A program made the translations under genes and the position numbers. Below, piece by piece: positions 8,380 through 17,179 of a stretch of DNA of 64,000 nt. Position 1 is the stretch's first letter. The number at the start of each line of letters is the position of its first letter. The notes beneath the pieces are model-generated. The model was not told the DNA's origin and searched no databases. It saw only the letters and a list, made by a program, of their open reading frames with translations. Source of the DNA: Kamptonema formosum PCC 6407. Lineage in GTDB: Bacteria; Cyanobacteriota; Cyanobacteriia; Cyanobacteriales; Microcoleaceae. The stretch spans positions 2,690,514 to 2,754,513 of the forward strand of contig NZ_KB235903.1 of NCBI RefSeq assembly GCF_000332155.1, in the 5' to 3' direction.

Positions 8380-9903
8380 ATGCACGCACTGGACAAAACC
8401 GAAGCAAAATTCGCTCTTCTCAAAACCCGCCTGAGCGAAATTAGTGACATCGAATCAGCCGCAGCCGTGCTGCACTGGGATCAGGCAACCTATATGCCAA
8501 TTGCCGGGGCCAGTGCTAGAGGCCGCCAACTGGCTACCCTCAAACAAATTAGCCACGAAAAATTCATCGATCCCGCGATCGGACAACTGCTAGAAGATTT
8601 GCGCCCCTGCGAAGCCAGCCTCCCCTACGACTCTACCGCAGCCAGTCTGATCCGCATAGCCCGCAAAGACTACGATCGCGCCGTGCGAGTCCCCTCAGAG
8701 TTCATGGCCCAATTCTCCCGCCACCAAGCCGCCTGCTACGAAGCTTGGGCAAAAGCTAAGGCCGACAACAATTTCGCCGCCGTAGAACCCTATCTGGAAA
8801 AAACTTTAGAATTAAGTCAAGAATATAGCGACTTTTTCCCTAATAACGAACATATTGCCGATCCCCTGATCGACTTAAGCGACTGCGGAATGACAGTTGC
8901 CAACCTCCGGCCCTTGTTTGCCGAATTACGTCAGGAATTAATCCCAATTGTAGACGCGATCGCTTCCCAACCTTCCGCCGACGACTCCTGTTTACACCAA
9001 GATTTTCCCGAAAGTCAGCAGTTAGAATTCTGCCGCACAATCATCGAGCGTATTGGTTTCGATTTTAAGCGAGGACGGCAAGATAAAACTCTGCACCCCT
9101 TTATGACCAACTTTTCTATAGACGACGTGCGAATTACTACCCGCGTCTATGAAAATAACCTCGCTCAAGCACTTTTTAGCACGATCCATGAAATGGGACA
9201 CGCCCTTTATGAATTGGGCAATTCTCCTGAATTTGAAAGCACGCCTCTGGCCGGTGGTATTTCTTCCGGCGTTCACGAAAGTCAGTCCCGGTTATGGGAA
9301 AATTTAGTCGGTCACAGTCGTGGCTTTTGGGAGTGTTTCTATCCGCAGTTACAAGGCGTATTCTTGAGGCAATTAGGTCAAGTTTCTATCAATACATTTT
9401 ATCAAGCGATTAATAAGGTAGCTTGCACGCCGATCCGCACTGATGCTGACGAAGTAACCTATAACCTGCACGTGATGATCCGCTTTGATTTGGAATTAGC
9501 ACTGCTAGAAGGCAAGATCGCAGTCCGCGACCTCCCCGAAGCTTGGAATGAATGCTATAGAAGAGATCTGGGTTTAGTTCCTGCCAGCGATAGCATTGGA
9601 GTCATGCAGGATGTCCACTGGTATGTGGGGACAATTGGGGGAATGTTCCAAGGTTACGCCCTCGGCAATTTGATGAGCGCTCAATTTTACGAAGCTGCCC
9701 TTAAATTCGATCCCGAAATTGCCGTTGAAATTGAACAAGGAAACTTTAGTTTACTCCACAACTGGCTTAAAAAAAATATCTATCAGCACGGGCGCAAATA
9801 CAGCGCCGCCGAACTGATGGAGCGCGTTACAGGTTCAGCATTAACTATTAAACCTTTTATAGGATACATTCGGCAAAAATATGGAGATTTTTATTCTTTT
9901 TGA
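8380..9903 (+). CDS. M32 family metallocarboxypeptidase
   Basis: A zinc carboxypeptidase of the Taq/Pfu (M32) family, cytoplasmic, removing C-terminal residues from peptides. The 507-residue length is standard. The zinc motif HEMGH is at about residue 270 (STIHEMGHALYELG), followed by the family's GVHESQSRLWEN block, where Glu is the third ligand. The start MHALDKTEAKFALLKTRLSEI and the end GYIRQKYGDFY are typical of the family. It starts 53 bp after the TPR gene on the same strand, but no functional link is evident. Confidence 0.95.
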   Translation: MHALDKTEAKFALLKTRLSEISDIESAAAVLHWDQATYMPIAGASARGRQLATLKQISHEKFIDPAIGQLLEDLRPCEASLPYDSTAASLIRIARKDYDRAVRVPSEFMAQFSRHQAACYEAWAKAKADNNFAAVEPYLEKTLELSQEYSDFFPNNEHIADPLIDLSDCGMTVANLRPLFAELRQELIPIVDAIASQPSADDSCLHQDFPESQQLEFCRTIIERIGFDFKRGRQDKTLHPFMTNFSIDDVRITTRVYENNLAQALFSTIHEMGHALYELGNSPEFESTPLAGGISSGVHESQSRLWENLVGHSRGFWECFYPQLQGVFLRQLGQVSINTFYQAINKVACTPIRTDADEVTYNLHVMIRFDLELALLEGKIAVRDLPEAWNECYRRDLGLVPASDSIGVMQDVHWYVGTIGGMFQGYALGNLMSAQFYEAALKFDPEIAVEIEQGNFSLLHNWLKKNIYQHGRKYSAAELMERVTGSALTIKPFIGYIRQKYGDFYSF

Positions 9904-10092
9904 AGGATTGCCAATAGCAAAACTCAGGAGTCAGACTAAAATTGGGTAAGTGGGTAATGGGCAATCGTGTGGGGTTTGTCCCCTGAGAGCGATCGCCCAC
10001 GATCCATCTTTAATCTTTGTTGAAAAGTTCCCGGATGGTAAAATCCCACTGGGAAGTTTAGAACAGCCAAACTTTACTAAGAGGAATATTTT

Positions 10093-10767
10093 ATGCGTGT
10101 AGCTACTGTTGTAATTCTGAGTTTACTGGCGTTTTTGGTTCCGGGGTTAACCAGGAGTGCGATCGCGGGCGATCGCACTAAATCTCTGACTGAACAGTTG
10201 GAGGAAAGCGGATTATTTACTCCTGGTGCTCAGGTCAAACCCGTTTTTGGGGAGGGAAATTCTGAACGCGAACTGTTTAATAAGCCTTTTTATCAAGGTT
10301 TGCAGGAACCCCCGAAAAAGGAAAAGACTGTATCGAAAGGTGCTAAAGGTGCTGAAGTAGCCGCCATACAGAAGCGTTTGCAAGCTCATGGTTTTAATGT
10401 CGGGGCGATCGATAGCGACTTTGGATCGCGGACTGTCTCGGCTGTCAGCGCGTTTCAGCAGTCGAAGGGATTAAAGGCTGATGGGATTGTCGATCGCACA
10501 ACGTGGGATGCTTTAAAGGATGAGCCGATGGTTTTAGCCCAAAAGCAGATTCCTGAGAGTAGTAAGGTATTGGCGAAGGGCGCAGCGGGTTCTAAGGTAA
10601 AGACGCTACAGGTGCGTTTGGAAATGCAAGGTTACGATCCAGGGCCGATTGACGGGATTTTTGGGGCGCGGACTTTGACCGCTGTCAAGGACTTTCAAGC
10701 CACTAATAATTTAAAAGTGGATGGCACTGTCGATGAGGCCACTTGGAAGGCTTTAGGTGGGAAATGA
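10093..10767 (+). CDS. exported protein with two peptidoglycan-binding domains
   Basis: A 224-residue protein with an N-terminal signal peptide (MRVATVVILSLLAFLVPGLTRSAIA, cleavage likely after AIA). Two PG_binding_1 domains follow, at about residues 80-135 and 155-220. Each has the AVxxFQxxxxLKxDGxVDxxTWxAL signature. No hydrolase or transpeptidase domain is present, so it probably only anchors to or senses the cell wall in the periplasm. An AAGAGGAATATTTT leader gives a good ribosome-binding site. It stands alone, followed by a terminator. Confidence 0.92.
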   Translation: MRVATVVILSLLAFLVPGLTRSAIAGDRTKSLTEQLEESGLFTPGAQVKPVFGEGNSERELFNKPFYQGLQEPPKKEKTVSKGAKGAEVAAIQKRLQAHGFNVGAIDSDFGSRTVSAVSAFQQSKGLKADGIVDRTTWDALKDEPMVLAQKQIPESSKVLAKGAAGSKVKTLQVRLEMQGYDPGPIDGIFGARTLTAVKDFQATNNLKVDGTVDEATWKALGGK

Positions 10768-10776
10768 TTATGTGGT

Positions 10777-10816
10777 GGGGGTTTGAGGAATTTTTATTTT
10801 TCTTTACCCCCTTTTC
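10777..10816 (+). terminator. possible terminator before tRNA-Leu
   Basis: GGGGGT / ACCCCC stem with a long A/T-rich loop, followed by TTTTCTGTTTTC. It would end transcription of the peptidoglycan-binding gene. The loop is long, so confidence is moderate. Confidence 0.5.
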
Positions 10817-10849
10817 TGTTTTCTGTGTTATGATTGTTTTTGGCTTAAC

Positions 10850-10931
10850 GCGGATGTGGCGGAATTGGCAGACGCGCCAGATTTAGGTTCTGGTTCCGAA
10901 AGGAGTGAAGGTTCAAGTCCTTTCATCCGCA
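10850..10931 (+). tRNA. tRNA-Leu (anticodon UAG)
   Basis: An 82-nt class II tRNA. The 7-bp acceptor stem GCGGATG / CATCCGC has discriminator A at 10931. The anticodon stem CCAGA/TCTGG has loop TTTAGGT, so the anticodon is UAG. A long variable arm and a T-arm with GTTCAAGTC are present. CCA is not encoded. The intact gene directly abuts the transposable element that follows. Confidence 0.97.
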
Positions 10932-12376
10932 TTGTTACAGTCTTTGACACTCCCCGGTCTAAAGACACGGGGATTCTTAAGGAGAAACTTTGGGGGATGA
11001 ATCCCGCCAAAGTTTAATTCTTAAAGGGTTTGTCAACAACCCACTACTCACTCGCTCAATAATAATTGAGTCTATGGCTACTTTTGATTTTCGGATGATA
11101 TTTGCCGCGCCATTAACATCGGCATTGATTAACAACCCAGTGCTAGAACGGTAAAGACCTCGTTTAATTCTTTTACCAGACGGTTGCCAATTGTCGGGTT
11201 TTTCACCAACTTTCACTGGCAGTAAATCTCGGTCTAAGAAGCTGGCTTTTGATGTGTAAGATTCGTCTTGCTCTACAAATCGCCAACCCCTTAAGTCACA
11301 CTCTTGCCTGAGCCTATCTTTAACTTTAGCTGTCGGTATTTGGACAAAGTTCTGGTTAGTCTTACCTCCCATATTGACTTCTTGTTTCTGTCCTTTATTC
11401 CAACCAAAGACTAGGACGTTAATTTGGCGATCTTCACAATAATCTATGATGGTTCTAACTGCTTTATTGACGGCATCTCTCATCCTTCTGGCGCGAGTTT
11501 CTGACAACTGTTGCAGTCTATGAGACGAAAAACCTTTAGGTAGCTTACATTGATCGTGTACTGATTGTACCCGTGCTTTTTCCTTGTTCAACCATTGGTT
11601 CCAAGACTTCAATTTGTGACCATCAATAATAAATGGCTTGCCATTACTAGAAGTGCAAGTTAACCAGTTATTGATGCCATGATCGATACCTAAAATTCCC
11701 GTTACTTCCAAGCTACAGCTAGGGGCTTGTTTGGTTAGACTTTCGTGTACAAATTCGACCCAAACCTTGCCATTTCTAGGGATTAGTCGAAGTTCTTTAA
11801 TCTGGCAATCTTTCAAGCGTTCCGGTAAAGTCACCCAGAGAGCATCTGTCCCAAAGTGTTCTTTCCCTTTAGTTCCCAGAGGTAATCTCACCCGATTACC
11901 GACTACTTTCAAGGCTTGCCCAGGGTATGAAACTTGGTACATTGCTCCCTTGGTTCTGTACTTGGGCAATCTCGGTTTTTGATTAAGTTCTCCTTTCTTG
12001 GCTAACCTTTCTAAGGCTCGGAAAGAGCTAAAGGATTCAGCAACAGATTTGAGGGATTGTTGAGCCACTTGCGAGTAAAGTAAACCGTAATTCTCGTTGG
12101 GTTTGGCAATTTTGTACAGGTCTGGGTATTTAATTGCACCTTGGTCTTTGAAGTACTGTTGCCGACTTTCGTAAGTGCCGACATTAAACAGATTATTTGA
12201 CCATCTTAAGATTTGCTCGACAATGGTTTTGTCAAGTCCCTTTAAATGCCAAACATCTTTTTGCACTGCATACATTAATTTCAACCTCCTTTGATTAATT
12301 GTACTATATTTAGAAATATCTAACTGGGAGACTAAAGTCTCCCTCGCCCTTTCATCCCTGGACTAAAGTCGCAGGG
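10932..12376 (-). mobile_element. tnpB-only IS200/IS605-type element
   Basis: A single tnpB gene flanked by subterminal hairpins and no tnpA. The right-end side (10952-10972) folds as CCCCG, GTCT, AA, AGAC, A, CGGGG. On the left-end side are GGGAGACT AA AGTCTCCC (12326-12343) and CCCTGGACT AA AGTC G CAGGG (12356-12376). The hairpin tops GTCTAAAGAC and GACTAAAGTC are alike, as expected for ends recognised by one Y1 transposase supplied in trans. Exact termini are not certain. Confidence 0.75.
10977..12284 (-). CDS. tnpB: TnpB-type RNA-guided nuclease of an IS200/IS605 element
   Basis: A 435-residue OrfB/TnpB protein. Family knowledge: TnpB is an RNA-guided RuvC-like DNA nuclease that helps retain its element. 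The RuvC triad is visible as Asp201 (GIDHGINNW), Glu341 (EQDESYTSK) and Asp389 (NADVNGAANI). The N-terminal helical region (residues 20-110) is intact and no frameshift is seen. The usual CxxC...CxxC zinc ribbon between Glu341 and Asp389 is absent; a GKRIKRGLYRS stretch stands there, as in one known TnpB subgroup. A guide RNA would be expected to overlap the gene's 3' end and the right-end hairpin at 10952-10972. Confidence 0.93.
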   Translation of the reverse strand: MKLMYAVQKDVWHLKGLDKTIVEQILRWSNNLFNVGTYESRQQYFKDQGAIKYPDLYKIAKPNENYGLLYSQVAQQSLKSVAESFSSFRALERLAKKGELNQKPRLPKYRTKGAMYQVSYPGQALKVVGNRVRLPLGTKGKEHFGTDALWVTLPERLKDCQIKELRLIPRNGKVWVEFVHESLTKQAPSCSLEVTGILGIDHGINNWLTCTSSNGKPFIIDGHKLKSWNQWLNKEKARVQSVHDQCKLPKGFSSHRLQQLSETRARRMRDAVNKAVRTIIDYCEDRQINVLVFGWNKGQKQEVNMGGKTNQNFVQIPTAKVKDRLRQECDLRGWRFVEQDESYTSKASFLDRDLLPVKVGEKPDNWQPSGKRIKRGLYRSSTGLLINADVNGAANIIRKSKVAIDSIIIERVSSGLLTNPLRIKLWRDSSPKVSP

Positions 12377-12500
12377 TTTTCAGGGTATTTCTTATAAAAT
12401 TAAAAGTTGCGAGTTCCAAGTGCGATCGCGCTTGGAATTTCTGTTTTTTTTGACTTTATTCATCCAAACTATTAATTCTATAGCAACTGCCAAGATCCTA

Positions 12501-12545
12501 TAAAAAAATATGAGGAGATCGCACCTATCAGAGCATATCTCCTCA
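12501..12545 (-). terminator. intrinsic terminator of the ArsA-like gene
   Basis: On the minus strand TGAGGAGAT and ATCTCCTCA form a perfect 9-bp stem around a 17-base loop, followed by TATTTTTTTATAGG. It lies just after the stop codon of the leftward ArsA-like gene. Confidence 0.85.
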
Positions 12546-12556
12546 ACCCAAAACCT

Positions 12557-13729
12557 CTAAGCAAACCGAATCTTCAAATAATCATCCTCCATCTTAGCAC
12601 CAGCAGGCTGTAACGCTGCTAAGGCTTGCGGCAATACCAAATTCCGCCGATGATTGCCAATCGTAATATTCAACTCATCCGCTGACTTACTCAACTTAAT
12701 TTGATCCTTGGCAATTCCCGGTAAATACAGTTCCAAACTATATTGATTCTGATCCTGAACAATTCTTACTGTATTTTCCTTGTAATAAACTTGGCTCGGA
12801 TCTTCATCACCATAAAGCGTTTCCTTCAACCGATGCAAAGCCGCCAAACCGCACATTTCCTCAGAATAAAGCGGTACTTCCTTCACAGGTAACGGCATAA
12901 AATTATCGTGAATCTCCTGCCGATATTGCTGCTGATTCTCCTTCCACCGCTTAAAAAATGGGTCTGTTACTTCATCGGGAATAATCCGATTTGCTACTAC
13001 CATGTCTGTTGCTACATTGTACAAACTCAAATAAGCGTGAGCTCGCAATGATTCTTTAATTACCATCTTTTCGGGGTTGGTAACTAATCTCACTGAAGTT
13101 TGAGTATTATCAGTTAAAACCTTTTCCAAAGCTTCAATCTGTTCGTAAAACTCATAAGGTGCATCCATCACTTCTTTATTCGGCAAAGAAAAACCCGCAA
13201 TTGGTCTAAAAATTGGTTCAACTAAAGGTCTGAGTGCAACAGAAAGACCTTGCAACGGTTTGTAAAATTTTCTCATGTACCAGCCGCCAACCTCTGGCAA
13301 ACTTAATAGTCGCAAAGCCGTACCAGTAGGAGCCGAATCGATAATTAAAACATCAAATTCGCCTTCATCGTAATGCCTTTTCATGCGGACTAAGCCAAAA
13401 ATCTCATCCATTCCTGGCAAAATCGCTAATTCTTCAGCCTGGATGCCATCAAGACCCCGCGCTTGCAAAACTTGAGTAATGTAGCGCTTGACGGCTCCCC
13501 AATTTCCCTCTAATTCCATCAAAGCATCGAGTTCAGCTCCCCACAAGTTCGGCTGTACCAGTCGTGCTTCGTGGCCGAGATCCATATCAAAGCTATCTGC
13601 TAAAGAGTGAGCCGGGTCAGTGCTCAACACTAAGGTTTTGTATCCCAATTCGGCGCAGCGGAGGCCAGTAGCAGCCGCCACTGAGGTTTTGCCGACTCCG
13701 CCTTTCCCCGTCATCAAAATTAAGCGCAT
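12557..13729 (-). CDS. ArsA/Get3-like ATPase with C-terminal Hsp20-like domain
   Basis: A 390-residue deviant-Walker-A ATPase (GKGGVGKTS at residues 8-16) of the ArsA/TRC40 (Get3) family. Switch motifs include [16 protein letters not shown]. The last 80 residues ([29 protein letters not shown]) look like the Hsp20/alpha-crystallin-type beta domain found in cyanobacterial and plant homologues. It probably acts in cytoplasmic targeting or chaperoning of hydrophobic proteins. Arsenite transport is less likely, since no arsB or arsenic gene is nearby. The DUF2358 gene ends 42 bp upstream on the same strand, so the two may be co-transcribed. A terminator follows. Confidence 0.9.
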   Translation of the reverse strand: MRLILMTGKGGVGKTSVAAATGLRCAELGYKTLVLSTDPAHSLADSFDMDLGHEARLVQPNLWGAELDALMELEGNWGAVKRYITQVLQARGLDGIQAEELAILPGMDEIFGLVRMKRHYDEGEFDVLIIDSAPTGTALRLLSLPEVGGWYMRKFYKPLQGLSVALRPLVEPIFRPIAGFSLPNKEVMDAPYEFYEQIEALEKVLTDNTQTSVRLVTNPEKMVIKESLRAHAYLSLYNVATDMVVANRIIPDEVTDPFFKRWKENQQQYRQEIHDNFMPLPVKEVPLYSEEMCGLAALHRLKETLYGDEDPSQVYYKENTVRIVQDQNQYSLELYLPGIAKDQIKLSKSADELNITIGNHRRNLVLPQALAALQPAGAKMEDDYLKIRFA

Positions 13730-13771
13730 GAATTGTTAACCCCGTCTGAGAATTCTTTACATAATTTTACT

Positions 13772-14161
13772 TTAGCGGGTTTTTACGGGAAACAGGAGTT
13801 GTTTGAGTACGTCAAGGCGGGAACAGTTCCAGTAGTCGATGTGAGAGCTAATCAGGCCCTCGGTGTTAAGCTTGAGTTCGCTCCAACCTGGAACCGCAAT
13901 TCTTGGCTGCCAGGGTACGGGAACAGTCCAGCTTAATGTCCAGCGTGTTTCTATGCGATCTCCGACCTGCGAAATGTTGTGTAAATCTAGTTTTATGTCC
14001 TTAAAAAACGTACTCATAAACCCGATCATTTGTTGGTAGCGATCTATGCCTTTAAATCGATTCATCGGGTCTTGAAAGTAAACTTTTTCTGCATAAATGC
14101 TATAGGTTTGAGCGGCGGGAAATTTCTTGTAATCTTCTTTTAGTATTTCAATTATATCCAT
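13772..14161 (-). CDS. DUF2358 family protein
   Basis: A 129-residue soluble protein with the NTF2/SnoaL-like pattern of DUF2358: MDIIEILKEDYKKFP at the N-terminus, YAEKVYFQDPMNRFKGIDRYQQMI, and a C-terminal beta stretch ending IDYWNCSRLDVLKQLL. These small cone-shaped folds often bind hydrophobic ligands, but no activity can be assigned here. It is the promoter-proximal gene of a probable two-gene leftward unit with the ArsA-like ATPase. An opposite-strand frame at 13733-13936 is a shadow. Confidence 0.85.
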   Translation of the reverse strand: MDIIEILKEDYKKFPAAQTYSIYAEKVYFQDPMNRFKGIDRYQQMIGFMSTFFKDIKLDLHNISQVGDRIETRWTLSWTVPVPWQPRIAVPGWSELKLNTEGLISSHIDYWNCSRLDVLKQLLFPVKTR

Positions 14162-14203
14162 TTTGTTAAGAGTTAGTTGTTAAGTGGTCAGGTATAATTA
14201 AAC

Positions 14204-14277
14204 GTAGGGTGGGCGCTCGCCGCCTCAAGAGATGTTTTTCATAGCTATAAATATTTGTCGGCGAGCGCCCACCTTAC
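14204..14277. repeat. fold-back element, family A, copy 1
   Basis: A 74-bp element whose 19-bp ends (GTAGGGTGGGCGCTCGCCG and its complement) match with one mismatch. A second copy lies at 22884-22955. It has no coding capacity, as in MITE-like elements. Confidence 0.88.
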
Positions 14278-14321
14278 AATTTATAGCATTTATTTATGTC
14301 CACCTACTTAGTTGTTAGTTC

Positions 14322-14379
14322 AGGACTTACGCACGATCGCAGGATGGCAGGGCGTTACAGATAGTTTTGCATAAGTCCT
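14322..14379. repeat. fold-back element with AGGACTTACGCA ends
   Basis: A 58-bp element bounded by AGGACTTACGCA and TGCATAAGTCCT (one mismatch). The same end sequence recurs at 38584 and 62770-62781, which suggests recognition by one transposase family. Confidence 0.82.
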
Positions 14380-14417
14380 ATAGTTATTGATTTTTAGCAC
14401 AATTTTGCTGGTAAGTG

Positions 14418-14500
14418 AAGTACAGAGAAGCCGGGTTTCTTGTGTAAAAACCGATTTGTAAGGGAGAACTATAAAGAAACCCGGTTTCTGGGTTGTACTT
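14418..14500. repeat. fold-back element with GAAACCCGGTTTCT core
   Basis: An 83-bp inverted repeat. The outer arms are AAGTACA / TGTACTT and the inner arms contain CCGGGTTTCTT / AAGAAACCCGG. Related GAAACC..GGTTTCT palindromes appear in the element at 38584-38683. Confidence 0.8.
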
Positions 14501-14555
14501 TATCAACCTGCAATTTGCTCTATCTTTCACTATCAAAAATGTTCAACAACCATTA

Positions 14556-14657
14556 TATAGCAATCCTAAATGAATCGTAAATTTTTTACCCCACCCCAAC
14601 CCTCCCCTTGCTAAGGGGAGGGAGTAAGAAATTCACAAATGATTTAGGATTGCTATA
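14556..14657. repeat. fold-back element with TATAGCAATCCTAAAT ends
   Basis: A 102-bp element with perfect 16-bp inverted ends (TATAGCAATCCTAAAT / ATTTAGGATTGCTATA). It has an internal hairpin CCCTCCCC TTGCTAA GGGGAGGG. It is non-coding and MITE-like. Confidence 0.88.
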
Positions 14658-14718
14658 GCAATTAGCAATTAGCAATTACCCATTACCCATTACCCATTAC
14701 CCATTACCCATTACCAAT
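14655..14718. repeat. heptamer tandem repeat (TTAGCAA / TTACCCA)n
   Basis: TTAGCAA units changing into TTACCCA units, running right up to the stop codon of the leftward gene that follows. Confidence 0.85.
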
Positions 14719-15770
14719 TAAACTTGAGTAACACGAGTAATTCGAGTCCAAGCTTCAATTGTATCCTGCAAAGGTTTCGGTAAGCGATCGCGAACAATAT
14801 CCGCGTATTGAGTTGTACCCGCCGTACTCGTAAAAGTGACGGTAATAAAATCAGCCGCCCCCGTTGGCGCTGGATAATTCAATTGATTAAAACGAGCTAA
14901 TTGCTGCCGTTTGAGCAACTCCTGAAACTGTTTCACCTGCTGCATGGAAACCCTGAAAACCTGACGGCCAGAATCATTGGCATTTTCCGGCCCCGCCAGT
15001 ACGCGCATCAAAGTGCCATCCTCCATCAGCACTGTTTCATAAGTGCGGCCCGTAAAACCACCACTGGCGATCGCCCGAAACACCATACCTTTTGTCAAAG
15101 GCGGCGGTAATTGTGCAGTCGGAATCTTCACAGGTTGAAGCGAACTAGCTTGATTTTCTCTACGCAAAACTTTTCCTGTGCGATCGCTACGATAAACCCA
15201 AGTTTGGCGGCCGTCAGACAGCACAACTCGCCAACCTTCCACCATCATTTGACCGCACAATTCATCATTTTTAGGCAGTCCCAAACAAGTATTCGGCCAA
15301 GTTTGGCGGCTGAATTCCGTAATTTTCAGTCGTCCCGCAGCAATCCCAGTTTCCTTGGACAAATCTTGACGAACAGCACTCGCAACTTGCGCCGGCAATT
15401 GATTAGCACCATTTTGCCCAGCTTGCGCCAACTCAGGGTCTACAGACATTAAATTTAATTTATTTACTTCCGGGTTTTCCGGCGATCGCTTAGCACTTAC
15501 TAAAATTACACGGGGTAAAAGTCCGCGATCGCTTGCTTTTGGCATCACCAGCGGAGCCTGAAATTCATTTTGCCCTAACTCATTTTTCTCTTCCGACTGT
15601 GGATATGAGGACGGTAAATTGCCAGCATCAGCATTTGCTGTCTGTATAAACACTGGATACATTTCTAAAGCTAGAATTCCCGTCAATAGCAAAGCTAAGA
15701 AAAACGGACTAGGCTGCTTTTCAGGTTGTTTTTCAGCATTTTTCCAGGGATGTTGGGGATTTTTTTTCAT
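14718..15770 (-). CDS. membrane-anchored or exported protein of unknown function
   Basis: A 350-residue protein. I place the start at MKKNPQHPWKN because GGAGGCTGGCT lies immediately upstream; an in-frame ATG 15 codons earlier lacks it. A single hydrophobic segment at about residues 22-41 is a signal peptide or anchor, and the rest is probably periplasmic. A cyanobacterial module covers about residues 125-205, with TWPNTCLGL, ELCGQ, GWRVVLSDGRQTWVYR and a two-Cys pattern suggesting a disulfide. The C-terminal part holds a VTFTSTAGTTQYADIV beta-rich stretch. I recognise the module from other cyanobacterial proteins but know no function. Confidence 0.78.
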   Translation of the reverse strand: MKKNPQHPWKNAEKQPEKQPSPFFLALLLTGILALEMYPVFIQTANADAGNLPSSYPQSEEKNELGQNEFQAPLVMPKASDRGLLPRVILVSAKRSPENPEVNKLNLMSVDPELAQAGQNGANQLPAQVASAVRQDLSKETGIAAGRLKITEFSRQTWPNTCLGLPKNDELCGQMMVEGWRVVLSDGRQTWVYRSDRTGKVLRRENQASSLQPVKIPTAQLPPPLTKGMVFRAIASGGFTGRTYETVLMEDGTLMRVLAGPENANDSGRQVFRVSMQQVKQFQELLKRQQLARFNQLNYPAPTGAADFITVTFTSTAGTTQYADIVRDRLPKPLQDTIEAWTRITRVTQV

Positions 15771-16162
15771 AGCCAGCCTCCGCATTACGCCGCACTCAGA
15801 AAGCACACAACTCACACAATGTACACAGCTTTAGACTTCACCACCTTACTATTTGGTTCCGCAATCGTAAATAAAGATCCGTAAATTTTTATAATTTAGA
15901 GTAAAATACTAATGGCTAAAAAGCTCCCTGTATCAGCATTATTCCTGCTCTCCTAGATAACTAAAACCCCTCTAACTTTTAGCTTCTACTTAACTGAGAC
16001 GATCATGTCCAACAAAGGGGGTTAAGCCAGATCGGGGTATAACTGTAACCACCTCTACCCCCCTCGTTGCCACAAATCAAATTTTCATCACAAATTTTAT
16101 CCTCCAAACTACTCCAATAACTGATAGCTTAAATATCAAACATCATCATTGGAGATTAACAG
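15771..16162. other. intergenic region between divergent genes
   Basis: About 390 bp separating the leftward exported-protein gene and the rightward vWA gene; it must hold both promoters. I see no repeat element, strong hairpin or convincing small gene in it. Confidence 0.5.
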
Positions 16163-16795
16163 ATGGACGCTTTACTCGAAGGCGGCGCAGCTTTGCGCGA
16201 TCGCGACTATACCCTGATCGTAGATAAAAGCCAAAGTATGTCCATCTCAGACCAAGCAGACGGTAAAAGTCGCTGGGATGTCATGCAGGAGTCCGCCTTA
16301 GCACTAGCAGCTCAATGCGAACAATTCGATCCTGATGGCATCACCCTTTACCTATTCGCAGATGATTTTAAACGTTACGACAGCACCACTGCTAGTAAAG
16401 TTGCCCAGATATTCCAAGAAAATCAGCCATCTGGCAAAACCAAGCTAGCCCCAGCTCTAAAAGATGCTACAGATAACTACTTTGAGCGTCGAGCTACAGA
16501 ACGCGCCAAAGCTAACGGAGAAACAATTATAGTAGTCACATCCGGTGAAGTCAACAATCCTCAATCAGTAAAGCAGATAATTATTGATGCCTCAAATCAG
16601 TTAGAGCGAGATGAAGAACTCGCAATTTCACTAATTCAAGTAGGCTCCAATCAAACAGCAACAGAATTTTTCAAAATCTTGGACGATCAATTGCAGAGTG
16701 CTGGCGCTAAATTTGACATCTGCAACACCGTCACCTTAGAACACATGGAAGATATGTCCTTGACTGACGTGCTACTCAATGCCATTGTTGATTAG
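16163..16795 (+). CDS. von Willebrand factor A domain protein
   Basis: A 210-residue single-domain vWA protein, cytoplasmic (no signal peptide). The metal-adhesion site begins as Asp21-x-Ser23-x-Ser25 (DKSQS), and Thr in PSGKTKLAPAL is the likely second element. The usual third motif TDG reads TSGE here, so the last MIDAS aspartate appears to be Ser; metal binding may be altered. GGAG nine bases before the ATG is a good ribosome-binding site. It precedes a partner-switch-like signalling block. vWA proteins near such blocks often act as adaptors, but no partner can be named. Confidence 0.9.
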   Translation: MDALLEGGAALRDRDYTLIVDKSQSMSISDQADGKSRWDVMQESALALAAQCEQFDPDGITLYLFADDFKRYDSTTASKVAQIFQENQPSGKTKLAPALKDATDNYFERRATERAKANGETIIVVTSGEVNNPQSVKQIIIDASNQLERDEELAISLIQVGSNQTATEFFKILDDQLQSAGAKFDICNTVTLEHMEDMSLTDVLLNAIVD

Positions 16796-16987
16796 TATCT
16801 CAATTGCAACTGCGATCGAGTTGAGAAGGGTACTAAGCTAAAATATACTCTGCACGACCGAATATCCTCTATATTCAGGGGAGGGATCGAATCAGTCTTT
16901 GGTGTTAAGGGATGTAGGTGTTGCTAGCTGAGGCTTTCTGAGAGCGTCAACTGACGTTCAGTTTAAGATTTTAAATATTGGTACCAT
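16796..16987. other. gene-poor spacer upstream of the phosphatase relic
   Basis: About 190 bases that may be the decayed 5' part of the SpoIIE-type gene whose C-terminal relic follows. I could not recognise phosphatase sequence in any frame here. Confidence 0.4.
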
Positions 16988-17179
16988 AGACTTAGGCTTT
17001 CCCATCGAGCTGGAAGTATTGCCTATTTCGGTGAAAAAGTTAAAGTGTTCTTAAAGGCAGGGGATGTGGGAGTAATCTTCACTGATGGCATTATCGAAGC
17101 TGAAAATCTTAATGAGGCCCCGTACAACGTCAAGTAGCTAATTGAGGCAATCAAACACAACTTGCCGCGTGGCTATTGA
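16988..17179 (+). pseudogene. relic of a SpoIIE/RsbU-type PP2C phosphatase
   Basis: Translation yields the end of a PP2C phosphatase in two frames. LGFPIELE lies in one frame, then after a frame change IAYFGEKVKVFLKAGDVGVI continues directly into FTDGIIEAENLNEAPYNVK. An in-frame TAG (17135) follows, then LIEAIKHNLPRGY and a TGA. GDVGVIFTDGIIEA matches the family's metal-binding TDG motif. The N-terminal part is gone. Its downstream neighbours are a GHKL kinase and a STAS protein, the usual partners of this phosphatase (compare the slr1859-slr1861 set of Synechocystis), so this is probably a lost member of the module. Confidence 0.82.

Larger units (their letters stand above)
14162..14717. other. 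gene-free interval filled with fold-back elements
   Basis: This 556-bp interval has no gene. Most of it is four separate inverted-repeat elements (14204, 14322, 14418 and 14556, each listed separately) ending in a heptamer tandem repeat. Only about 100-150 bp is left unexplained. Confidence 0.85.

Noticed and set aside
12557..13729. Arsenite-efflux ATPase
   Set aside because: No arsB, arsC or arsR nearby and the Hsp20-like C-terminus fits the targeting/chaperone subgroup better.
13733..13936. Rightward 67-codon frame opposite the DUF2358 gene
   Set aside because: It is antisense to a recognisable family and has no homology or ribosome-binding site.
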